Positions 1 through 6,233 of a stretch of DNA of 7,339 bases are shown in pieces. Source of the DNA: Calditrichota bacterium (lineage in GTDB: Bacteria > Zhuqueibacterota > Zhuqueibacteria > Oleimicrobiales > Geothermoviventaceae); contig JAADFT010000085.1 of assembly GCA_013152765.1 (NCBI GenBank), positions 1 through 7,339 of the forward strand. Reading direction: 5' to 3'. The position numbers were made by a program, and so were the translations under genes. The first letter of the stretch is position 1. Each line of letters begins with the position of its first letter. The notes below the pieces were generated by a model. It was not told where the DNA came from and made no database searches. It saw nothing but the letters and a program-made list of their open reading frames with translations.

Positions 1-869
1 AGTACTTCGATCGTTTGCGCGAGGAGTGGGCCGAAGGGCACGTGGTGGCTGAAGACAGCGCCCGGACGTTGCGTTGCGACCGGTTGCACTACCAGGAAAA
101 CATCGACTACGGCGTGGCCGAGGGGCACGTGGAACTGGAACACCGCGAAAATCACGTGCGCCTGAAGGCGGACAGGGTGCGCTACGACCGCGCGAACGGG
201 GTTGCTGTAGGCGAGGGCAAGCCGGTGATCGTACAGGAGGATTCGACCGGACGCCAGATCTTCCGGCTCAGCGGTGAGCGCGTTGCCTGGTACGAGGACG
301 CGCGCCGTTTCGAGGCCCTTGGTGACGTTGAAATTGTGGATGAAAGCGGCTCGCACGCTCGCTGCGACAGTCTCGTGTACTACCGCTCCACCGGCCTCGC
401 CTTCTTGCGCGGTAAGCCGCACACGTGGCGACGCTGGGAGCAGATGTTTGGACACGAAATGGAGTGGTTTTTCGCCGACGACACCCTTCGGGAGGTGCGC
501 GTGCGCGGTCGAGCTTTTGTGCGCACCGAGGCGGACACGCTTCATCCGGGATTCCGCCAGAACCGGGTGAAGGGCGACAGTCTGGTGATTTTCTTCTCGG
601 GAGGAGAGGCCTCCCAGATTGTGGTGCGAGGCAGGGCGACGAGTCTCTACTACCTCTTCGAGGAAGGCAAGCCAAAGGGTGTGAACTGGATCCTTGGCGA
701 CGAGATTCGCATGTGGGCTTCGGGCAACAAGCTCACCCGTGTGCGAATTGTTGGAGATCCTGAGCGAGCGGAAGGCAGGTACTACCCGGAGCGCCTTGTG
801 TCGATGGCTCCTGTCAGCGATTTTGAACCTGAGGAGCGCGAGTTCCTGGCGCCAGAGGGGGAACCGTGA
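1..869 (+). CDS. OstA/LptA-like LPS transport protein, 5'-truncated
   Basis: The reading frame is open to the left edge (first whole codon at base 3, Tyr-Phe-Asp-Arg), so the start lies outside; the TTG at 15 is internal. 288 residues are visible before the TGA at 867. The protein is built from a repeated pair of short motifs. One is a Gly in a hydrophobic strand (EGHVE, LGDVEI, VRGRAFV, VRGRATS). The other is an acidic-hydrophobic strand ending in aromatics (CDRLHY, ADRVRY, GERVAWY, CDSLVYY, GDSLVIFF, GDEIRMW), recurring every 30-41 residues. This is the pattern of OstA-type beta-jellyroll domains (LptA, LptC, the LptD N-terminus), which stack into the periplasmic bridge carrying LPS to the outer membrane. 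It is longer than a classic LptA and has no visible LptD barrel. The stop overlaps lptB by 4 bp, which supports a role in LPS transport. Any signal peptide would lie upstream. It could be an LptA, an LptC-LptA fusion or a long OstA_2 family protein; I cannot choose, so I give no symbol. Confidence 0.85.
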   Translation, partial: YFDRLREEWAEGHVVAEDSARTLRCDRLHYQENIDYGVAEGHVELEHRENHVRLKADRVRYDRANGVAVGEGKPVIVQEDSTGRQIFRLSGERVAWYEDARRFEALGDVEIVDESGSHARCDSLVYYRSTGLAFLRGKPHTWRRWEQMFGHEMEWFFADDTLREVRVRGRAFVRTEADTLHPGFRQNRVKGDSLVIFFSGGEASQIVVRGRATSLYYLFEEGKPKGVNWILGDEIRMWASGNKLTRVRIVGDPERAEGRYYPERLVSMAPVSDFEPEEREFLAPEGEP

Positions 870-1654
870 GCGTCGAGATGGCCGAGAAGCAGGTCGAGAC
901 CACCGAGCGAGAGTTGGGCCACGCCGGGCGCTCGATTCTGCGCGCCGAGGGACTGGTGAAGATCTACGGCAAGCGCCGGGTCGTGAACCAGGTTTCCCTC
1001 GAAGTGCGCCAGGGAGAAATCGTTGGGTTGCTGGGTCCCAACGGCGCAGGCAAGACGACAACGTTCTACATGATCACAGGGCTGATCCGACCCAGCGCCG
1101 GGAGGATCTACCTGGATGACCGCGACCTGACGCGTCTGCCGATGTACCGCCGGGCCAGGCTGGGTGTTGGCTACCTGTCGCAGGAGCCGAGCATTTTTCG
1201 CGGCCTGACGGTTGAACAGAACGTCCTGGCGATTCTCGAAACCCTGCCGATGAATCGTACGCAAAGGCGTGAGCGGGCCAGGCAGCTCCTTGAGGAGCTC
1301 AACGTAGCGCATCTTGCGAAAAGCAAGGCGTACAACCTCTCCGGCGGCGAGCGGCGCCGCGTGGAGATCAGCCGAGCTCTGGTGACCAACCCCAAGTTTC
1401 TGTTGCTGGATGAACCCTTTGCCGGGGTGGACCCGATCGCGGTGGAGGACATCCAGAACATCGTGCGGAAGTTGAAGGAACGCGGCATTGGCGTTTTGAT
1501 TACAGATCACAACGTGCGCGAGACGCTGTCGATCACGGATCGCGCCTACTTGATGTACGAGGGTACGGTGCTGAAGCACGGCACTGCGGAAGCTTTGGCA
1601 AACGATCCTGAAGCGCGGCGCCTCTACCTGGGCGACCGTTTCCGGCTGGACTGA
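866..1654 (+). CDS. lptB: LPS export ABC transporter ATP-binding protein LptB
   Basis: Cytoplasmic ATPase that, with the LptFG membrane pair, powers extraction of LPS from the inner membrane. In 262 residues all ABC motifs are intact: Walker A GPNGAGKTT (57-65), Q-loop Gln106 in YLSQEPSIF, signature LSGGERRR (158-165), Walker B FLLLDEP (178-184) with catalytic Glu183, and switch His215 in ITDHNV. The sequence YLSQEPSIFRGLTV and the C-terminal YLGDRFRL are LptB hallmarks that separate it from LivF/LivG-type ATPases. The GTG start at 866 is favoured because AGAGGGGG (854-861) lies four bases upstream and the GTGA overlap with the OstA-like gene suggests translational coupling. An ATG at 878 is an alternative. 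From the GTG, about 25 residues precede the first ABC strand, making it slightly longer than the usual ~240 residues. The LptF and LptG partners are not in the window. Confidence 0.96.
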   Translation: MSVEMAEKQVETTERELGHAGRSILRAEGLVKIYGKRRVVNQVSLEVRQGEIVGLLGPNGAGKTTTFYMITGLIRPSAGRIYLDDRDLTRLPMYRRARLGVGYLSQEPSIFRGLTVEQNVLAILETLPMNRTQRRERARQLLEELNVAHLAKSKAYNLSGGERRRVEISRALVTNPKFLLLDEPFAGVDPIAVEDIQNIVRKLKERGIGVLITDHNVRETLSITDRAYLMYEGTVLKHGTAEALANDPEARRLYLGDRFRLD

Positions 1655-1675
1655 AGGTTCGTTGGACGACATTTC

Positions 1676-1741
1676 GGGAGGAGAACGACGCAGTTGAAGG
1701 CTAAGGGCAAGGTGACAAAAAAGGTGGTGTTCTCATGGTAG
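1676..1741 (+). other. Possible rpoN leader: strong SD, 15-codon uORF, A6 slippery run
   Basis: The 80-bp gap before rpoN contains a near-perfect Shine-Dalgarno, GGGAGGAG (1676-1683), ten bases before a TTG at 1694. That TTG opens a 15-codon frame, MKAKGKVTKKVVFSW, ending at TAG 1739-1741, past the rpoN ATG (1735) and in another frame. Within it, A AAA AAG (1717-1723) sits in the X XXY YYZ phase of a -1 slippery heptamer. A -1 slip would continue through GGT GGT GTT CTC straight into the rpoN ATG, with no stop. This is seen in the sequence; translation of the peptide and any slippage are inference. The SD could also be a remnant or chance. Confidence 0.3.
1722..1727 (+). promoter_or_regulatory. 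Ribosome binding site of rpoN
   Basis: AGGTGG, one mismatch from AGGAGG, ends seven bases before the ATG at 1735. Upstream of this ATG the rpoN frame meets a TAA at 1702 with no ATG, GTG or TTG in between, so 1735 is the only ordinary start. Confidence 0.6.
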
Positions 1742-3201
1742 GGCTATCCCAGCGACTACAACTGCAGCAGAGGCAGTCTCCGCAGCAGGTGCTTCTCTCC
1801 ACGCTGCTTCAGCTTCCGCTGCTGAGCCTGGAGCAAAAAATCAAGATGGAGCTGGAGACGAATCCGCTCCTGGAGATTGACGAAGAGCTGGAGCTGGAGC
1901 AGGATCAGAACGCGGAGATGGAGGCGAAAGTCGAGGAGGAACCCATTCCGCAGCTCGAGGAAGAGAAGGCCGAGAAAGAAGAAGCGGCGGAAGAGGAAGT
2001 CCCCGAGCTGTCCGAGGAGCCGCCCCCAGAGGAAGTCGACTGGGAAGAAATCCTCAACGACGTGGACAACTACCAGCCGTACATCCCCCGCGAGAAAAAC
2101 ACGGAGGAGTACGAGCGGCCGGAGGTGCACCGCGAGACACTCACCGACCACCTGCTCAGCCAGCTCCACATGACCAATCTGGACGAGAAGGAAATGCTGG
2201 TCGGGGAGTACATCATCTGGAACATCAACTCGGCTGGCTACCTAACGATGGATGTGAACAGCATCGCCGAGGCGCTGGATGTGGACCCCGAGACGGTGGA
2301 GAAGGTCCTCGGTGTGATCCAGCGCTTCGACCCGCCGGGAATCGGGGCGCGCAACCTCCAGGAGTGTTTGCTGGTGCAACTGCTGGAGCGCGAAGACCGC
2401 GACGAGCTGGCGGTGGAGGTCATTCGCGACCATTTCGACGACTTCGTCAACCGCCGCTTCGAGAAACTGGCCAAGAAGCTGGACGTGCCAATCGAGCGCA
2501 TCGCCGAAGTGCTGGAGGAAGTGCGCAAGCTGAACCCAAAGCCAGGCGAAGGCTACGTCACCTACGAGAATCAGTACATTGTGCCCGACCTCACCGTGGA
2601 AGAGGAAGACGGGGAGTTCAAAATCACCCTGAACGACTGGAACATCCCTCACCTGCGCATCAACAACCGTTACCGTCAGTTGCTGATGGACAAGAGCAAG
2701 ACCTCCAAGGAGGCTCGGGACTACATCCGGAAGCGGCTTGAGTCGGCACGCTGGCTGATCAACTCAATCCACCAGCGACGCGCGACGATCCTGCGCGTGA
2801 TGGAGGCAATCATCAACCGGCAGCGCGATTTCTTCGAGAAGGGGCCGGACCACCTGAAGCCGATGGTTTTGAAAGACATTGCCGACGACATCGGCATGGA
2901 CATCTCCACAGTGAGCCGTGTGACAAACGGCAAGTACGTGCAGACCGACTGGGGCATCTTCGAGCTGAAGCACTTCTTCAGCGAAGGTCTGCGCAGCGAC
3001 ACGGGCGAAGATGTGTCGAACAAGATGATCAAGGAGAAGATTCGCCGGATCATTGAGAACGAGAACAAGCAGAAGCCGCTGAGTGACCAGGAAATTGCCG
3101 AGTTGCTGAAGCGCGAGGGCCTGAATGTGGCCCGGCGCACAGTGGCCAAGTACCGGGAACAGATGAACATCCCCGTGGCGCGCCTGCGCCGGGGATTCTG
3201 A
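1735..3201 (+). CDS. rpoN: RNA polymerase sigma-54 factor
   Basis: Alternative sigma factor that directs RNA polymerase to -24/-12 promoters and needs an AAA+ enhancer-binding activator to open DNA. At 488 residues it has the family's usual length and all regions. Region I is at 4-48: a Gln-rich start (LSQRLQLQQRQ) then LLQLPLLSLEQ and LETNPLLEI. An acidic region II spans about 47-105, packed with Glu and poor in hydrophobics. The core-binding region includes FDPPGIGARNLQECL (198-212) and NPKPGEGY (267-274). A helix-turn-helix lies at about 378-400 (LKDIADDIGMDISTVSRVTNGK). The RpoN box ARRTVAKYR (466-474), which reads the -24 element, precedes a short basic tail. Following lptB is a known arrangement in Proteobacteria, but there hpf and ptsN usually come next and here hslVU does. 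No activator gene is in the window, so its targets cannot be read from context. The upstream leader may affect its translation. Confidence 0.97.
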   Translation: MVGLSQRLQLQQRQSPQQVLLSTLLQLPLLSLEQKIKMELETNPLLEIDEELELEQDQNAEMEAKVEEEPIPQLEEEKAEKEEAAEEEVPELSEEPPPEEVDWEEILNDVDNYQPYIPREKNTEEYERPEVHRETLTDHLLSQLHMTNLDEKEMLVGEYIIWNINSAGYLTMDVNSIAEALDVDPETVEKVLGVIQRFDPPGIGARNLQECLLVQLLEREDRDELAVEVIRDHFDDFVNRRFEKLAKKLDVPIERIAEVLEEVRKLNPKPGEGYVTYENQYIVPDLTVEEEDGEFKITLNDWNIPHLRINNRYRQLLMDKSKTSKEARDYIRKRLESARWLINSIHQRRATILRVMEAIINRQRDFFEKGPDHLKPMVLKDIADDIGMDISTVSRVTNGKYVQTDWGIFELKHFFSEGLRSDTGEDVSNKMIKEKIRRIIENENKQKPLSDQEIAELLKREGLNVARRTVAKYREQMNIPVARLRRGF

Positions 3202-3292
3202 GGCAGCGAGAGCAGCGAGCACCGGCAGCCAACACTTTCGCCTACTGCTTACTGCCGACTGCCAACTGCCAACTGCCTCCAGGAGAGTAACC
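3202..3292 (+). repeat. Short-repeat intergenic spacer between rpoN and hslV
   Basis: This 91-bp spacer is mostly short direct repeats. Just after the rpoN stop are two 9-mers, GGCAGCGAG (3202-3210) and AGCAGCGAG (3211-3219). Further on are five consecutive heptamers: ACTGCTT, ACTGCCG, ACTGCCA, ACTGCCA and ACTGCCT (3244-3278). The heptamer array stops three bases before the hslV Shine-Dalgarno. I see no convincing terminator hairpin with a T-run, so read-through from rpoN into hslV is possible. Confidence 0.85.
3281..3285 (+). promoter_or_regulatory. Ribosome binding site of hslV
   Basis: AGGAG lies seven bases before the ATG at 3293, right after the heptamer array, and fixes the hslV start. 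Confidence 0.8.
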
Positions 3293-3832
3293 ATGCGAGG
3301 ACCGGATTTTCACGCAACGACAATTCTCGGTGTTCGCCACAACGGTCAGGTTGCGCTTGGCGGGGATGGCCAGGTGACCTACGGCGACACCATCATGAAA
3401 CAGAGTGCCCGCAAGGTGCGGCGCGTCTACGAAAACCGCGTGCTGGCGGGTTTTGCCGGTACGGCAGCGGACGCGTTCACTTTGTTCGAGCGCTTTGAGG
3501 AAAAGCTCGAGCAGTACCGCGGGAACCTGGGGCGAGCGGCCGTTGAACTGGCCAAGGACTGGCGTACGGATCGCTACCTGCGGCGTCTGGAAGCGCAGCT
3601 CATCGTGATGGATCAGGAGCACACCTACCTGTTGTCTGGCAACGGCGACGTCATCGAGCCGGACGACGAGGTGGTGGCCATTGGCAGCGGTGCGGACTAC
3701 GCTCTGGCTGCGGCGAGGGCGCTCGTGCGACATTCGACGCTGACCGCAGAGGAGGTGGTGCGCGAGGCGCTGAAGATCGCCTCGGAGCTGTGCATCTACA
3801 CGAACGGCAACCTGACGATTGAGAGGCTCTGA
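3293..3832 (+). CDS. hslV: ATP-dependent protease peptidase subunit HslV
   Basis: Proteasome-like peptidase that forms a double hexamer capped by HslU and degrades unfolded and regulatory proteins in the cytoplasm. The protein has 179 residues. An eight-residue propeptide, MRGPDFHA, precedes the catalytic N-terminal threonine at residue 9 (TTILGV). Counting from that Thr as 1, the conserved Asp17 (GGDGQVTYG) and Lys33 (ARKVRR) are in place. FAGTAADAFTLFERFE, AVELAKDWRTDRYLRRLEA, GNGDVIEP, AIGSGADYALAAARAL and the ending CIYTNGNLTIE all follow the family closely. The gene directly precedes hslU with a single base between stop and start, so the two subunits are surely co-translated. The longer propeptide resembles the FHATT type known in Firmicutes (CodW) rather than the bare Met-Thr of E. 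coli. Confidence 0.97.
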   Translation: MRGPDFHATTILGVRHNGQVALGGDGQVTYGDTIMKQSARKVRRVYENRVLAGFAGTAADAFTLFERFEEKLEQYRGNLGRAAVELAKDWRTDRYLRRLEAQLIVMDQEHTYLLSGNGDVIEPDDEVVAIGSGADYALAAARALVRHSTLTAEEVVREALKIASELCIYTNGNLTIERL

Positions 3833-3833
3833 G

Positions 3834-5261
3834 ATGGGCAGAGACCGGTCGCGCGAGCTGGTGGACGAGACGTGGCGGCACTCGGAGTGGGAGAGGGAGG
3901 AGCGTCTGCGGCATCTGACGCCCGGTGAGATCGTTCGTGAGCTCGATCGCTACGTGATCGGGCAGGACAAGGCCAAGCGCTCCGTGGCCATCGCCATGCG
4001 CAACCGGTGGCGTCGGCAGCAGGTTGGCGAAGACCTGCGCGAAGAGATCATGCCGAACAACATCATCCTGATCGGCCCAACCGGCGTCGGGAAAACGGAG
4101 ATCGCCCGCAGGCTCGCCAAGCTTGCCGGTGCGCCCTTCATCAAGGTAGAGGCCTCAAAGTACACCGAGGTGGGGTACGTCGGTCGCGACGTGGAGTCGA
4201 TCATTCGAGACCTGACCGACATCGCTGTCAACATGGTGCGGCAGGAGCATTTCGAAGAGGTGCGGCCAGTGGCCGAGAAAATGGCGCTCGACCGCATGAT
4301 CGAAATCCTGCTGCCGCGTCCGCGCCGAAGCCGTAAGCGCTACCCGACGCGGGAAGCTTACCAGGAGGCGGTGGCCCGCTGGGAGCGCAGTCGCGACCGC
4401 ATGTGGCAAAAGCTGGTGCAGGGCAAGCTCGACGACCGCTACGTGGACCTGGAAGTGCCTGTTCAGACGATGCCGACCATGCAGATTGTGTCGCAGGCGG
4501 GCGTGGAAGAATTCGGCTTCAACTTCCAGGATGTGATGGACTCGATTTTCCCGAAGCCCACGAAAGTGCGGCGAATGCGGGTTGACGAGGCCCTGCGCTA
4601 CCTGACCCAGGAGGAGTCCGAGAAGCTCGTCGACATGGACGAGGTGGTGCGCGACGCCATCCGCCGCGTGGAGCAATCGGGCATCGTGTTTCTGGACGAG
4701 ATCGACAAGCTGGTTGGCAACACGGGGGATGCCGGCCCGGACGTTTCCCGGGAGGGCGTACAGCGCGATCTGCTGCCGATCGTCGAAGGCAGCAACGTGA
4801 TGACCAAGTACGGGATGGTGCGCACCGATCACATTCTGTTCATCGCAGCTGGCGCCTTTCACAACGCACGCCCCTCGGATCTCATTCCGGAGCTGCAGGG
4901 GCGCTTTCCGATTCGGGTTGAGCTGCAGTCCCTCACCGAGGAGGACTTCGTCCGGATCCTGACGGAGCCGGAAAACGCGCTGATCAAGCAGTACCAGGCC
5001 CTCCTGGCGACGGAGGGGATCACGGTGCGTTTCACCGACACGGCAATTCGGGAAATCGCCCGCACGGCGCAGCAGGTGAACGAGACGGCTGAAGACATCG
5101 GAGCCCGGCGTCTGCACACGATCATGACCACGCTGCTTGAGGACCTGCTCTACGAGGCTCCCGACGTCAAGAAGAAGACGGTGGTGATCAACAGGCGCAC
5201 CGTGCAGAAGAAGTTCCGCGAGGTCATCGAGGACGAGGATTTGAGCCGTTACATTTTGTGA
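3834..5261 (+). CDS. hslU: ATP-dependent protease ATPase/unfoldase subunit HslU
   Basis: AAA+ unfoldase that recognises, unfolds and threads substrates into HslV. I chose the ATG at 3834: it follows the hslV stop by one base and has GAGAGG (3821-3826) seven bases upstream inside the last hslV codons. The TTG at 3819 is less likely. The 475-residue product shows N-terminal LTPGEIVRELDRYVIGQDKAK (28-48, first residues of the usual family start), Walker A GPTGVGKTE (81-89), pore loop GYVG (114-117), an I-domain at roughly 140-270, Walker B IVFLDEIDK (284-292), arginine finger Arg357 in QGRFPIRV, sensor 2 Arg425 in GARRLHT, and the C-terminal DEDLSRYIL that docks into HslV. It is about 30 residues longer than E. 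coli HslU, mainly from a charged N-terminal extension (1-27, many Arg and Glu). There is no internal ATG before the conserved start, so the extension is probably real unless a non-ATG codon is used. Confidence 0.97.
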   Translation: MGRDRSRELVDETWRHSEWEREERLRHLTPGEIVRELDRYVIGQDKAKRSVAIAMRNRWRRQQVGEDLREEIMPNNIILIGPTGVGKTEIARRLAKLAGAPFIKVEASKYTEVGYVGRDVESIIRDLTDIAVNMVRQEHFEEVRPVAEKMALDRMIEILLPRPRRSRKRYPTREAYQEAVARWERSRDRMWQKLVQGKLDDRYVDLEVPVQTMPTMQIVSQAGVEEFGFNFQDVMDSIFPKPTKVRRMRVDEALRYLTQEESEKLVDMDEVVRDAIRRVEQSGIVFLDEIDKLVGNTGDAGPDVSREGVQRDLLPIVEGSNVMTKYGMVRTDHILFIAAGAFHNARPSDLIPELQGRFPIRVELQSLTEEDFVRILTEPENALIKQYQALLATEGITVRFTDTAIREIARTAQQVNETAEDIGARRLHTIMTTLLEDLLYEAPDVKKKTVVINRRTVQKKFREVIEDEDLSRYIL

Positions 5262-5270
5262 GGAAAGGGG
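5261..5270 (+). promoter_or_regulatory. Ribosome binding site deciding the argF start
   Basis: The purine run AGGAAAGGGG begins at the last base of the hslU stop and ends five bases before GTG 5276. It favours 5276 over the in-frame GTG at 5258, which overlaps the hslU stop and lacks a well-placed SD. The 5276 start also gives the family-typical MKKDFL beginning. Confidence 0.75.
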
Positions 5271-5275
5271 AAGCC

Positions 5276-6187
5276 GTGAAGAAAGATTTCCTGGCAATTA
5301 CGGATCTCACGCGTGCGGAAATCGAGGCTGTCTACGAGCTGGCCGCCGAGCTGAAGCAGAAGGTGAAAAAGGGCGAAGCGCACCCGCTGCTGGCGGGGAA
5401 GACCCTGGGAATGATCTTTCAGAAGCCCTCGGCCCGGACGCGCGTCTCGTTCGAAGTGGGCATGGTGCAGCTCGGTGGGCACGCCGTGTACCTTGCGCCG
5501 ACGGACATTCAGATGGGCAAGCGCGAGAGCACGGCAGACATCGCGCGCGTGCTGAGTCGGTACGTCGACGGCCTGATGGCGCGCGTGTTTGCGCACGAAG
5601 ACGTGCTGCAACTGGCCGCCTACGCCAGTGTGCCCGTGGTGAACGGCCTCAGCGACCTGCTGCATCCCTGCCAGGTCCTGTCGGATCTGTTCACGATCGG
5701 TGAGCACAAGGGCAAAATGGAAGGGCTGACCATCGCCTGGGTGGGCGACGGCAACAATGTGGCCAACTCCTGGCTCAACATGGCGTCGCGTTTCGCGCTG
5801 AACCTGCGGCTCGGCGTGCCCGAAGGGTACGACCCGGACCCGGAGATCCTGAGCAGCGCCAAGAAGGCCGGCCTCAGCGAGATCGAAATTGTGCGGGACC
5901 CACGGGAGGCGGTGAAGGACGCGGACGTGATTTACACGGACGTCTGGGCGAGCATGGGCCAGGAGGCTGAGGCGGAGAAGCGCAGGGCCGTGTTCCGGCC
6001 GTACCAGGTGAACAGCGAGCTGGTGGCCCTGGCCAAACCGGATGTGGTCGTGATGCACTGCCTGCCCGCGCATCGGGGCGACGAGATTACCGACGAAGTG
6101 ATGGACGGCCCGCATTCGATCGTGTTCGATCAGGCCGAAAACCGCCTTCACGTGCAAAAGGCCTTACTGGTGAAGTTGATGAGCTGA
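5276..6187 (+). CDS. argF: Ornithine carbamoyltransferase
   Basis: Transfers the carbamoyl group from carbamoyl phosphate to ornithine, giving citrulline, the sixth step of arginine synthesis, in the cytoplasm. The product is 303 residues from GTG 5276, a normal length. The carbamoyl-phosphate loop is PSARTRVSFEVGM (51-63), differing from the common STRTR by Ala53. HPCQ (130-133) completes that site. Ornithine-side motifs are GDGNNVANSW (157-166) and DVWASMGQE (222-230), followed by the catalytic MHCLPAHRG (260-268) and the EN(R) helix near 289. The intact DxxxSMG and HCLP loops argue for ornithine itself rather than the N-acetyl or N-succinyl variants, whose loops differ, and against aspartate transcarbamoylase. 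It starts 14 bp after hslU and is probably on the same transcript. No other arg genes and no ArgR-like operator are visible. It could equally be called argI or arcB by role; the biosynthetic name is the default without deiminase-pathway neighbours. Confidence 0.95.
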   Translation: MKKDFLAITDLTRAEIEAVYELAAELKQKVKKGEAHPLLAGKTLGMIFQKPSARTRVSFEVGMVQLGGHAVYLAPTDIQMGKRESTADIARVLSRYVDGLMARVFAHEDVLQLAAYASVPVVNGLSDLLHPCQVLSDLFTIGEHKGKMEGLTIAWVGDGNNVANSWLNMASRFALNLRLGVPEGYDPDPEILSSAKKAGLSEIEIVRDPREAVKDADVIYTDVWASMGQEAEAEKRRAVFRPYQVNSELVALAKPDVVVMHCLPAHRGDEITDEVMDGPHSIVFDQAENRLHVQKALLVKLMS

Positions 6188-6221
6188 CGAGCCCGTCGGC
6201 GGCAGGCGGCGTAACGGCGCG

Positions 6222-6228
6222 AGAGGAG
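6222..6228 (+). promoter_or_regulatory. Ribosome binding site of the acyltransferase gene
   Basis: AGAGGAG ends five bases before GTG 6234 and supports this non-ATG start. No ATG in frame lies near it. Confidence 0.75.
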
Positions 6229-6233
6229 TTGCT

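Noticed and set aside
782..1672. Open frame of 296 codons on the - strand opposite lptB
   Set aside because: It lies opposite a gene with every ABC motif intact, shows no recognisable family, and is His/Gln/Leu-rich in the way an antisense frame of a GC-rich gene is.
3244..3278. CRISPR-like array
   Set aside because: Units are 7 bp with no spacers, so this is a simple tandem repeat.
3202..3292. Intrinsic terminator or sigma-54 promoter before hslV
   Set aside because: I found no stable GC stem with a T-run and no well-spaced TGGC/TTGC pair in the + direction; the repeats explain the sequence.
3242..3733. Open frame on the - strand covering hslV and the spacer
   Set aside because: Its C-terminal GSWQLAVGSKQ is only the translated heptamer repeat, and the rest is antisense to hslV.
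5258..5275. argF start at the upstream GTG (5258)
   Set aside because: It overlaps the hslU stop and lacks a well-placed SD, while GTG 5276 has one and gives the usual family N-terminus.
4155..5297. Open frame of 380 codons on the - strand opposite hslU
   Set aside because: It is fully antisense to conserved hslU; length comes from GC-biased codons. No motif or convincing start was seen.
5249..6157. Open frame of 302 codons on the - strand opposite argF
   Set aside because: Antisense to an unmistakable OTC, His- and Val-rich without domain signatures.
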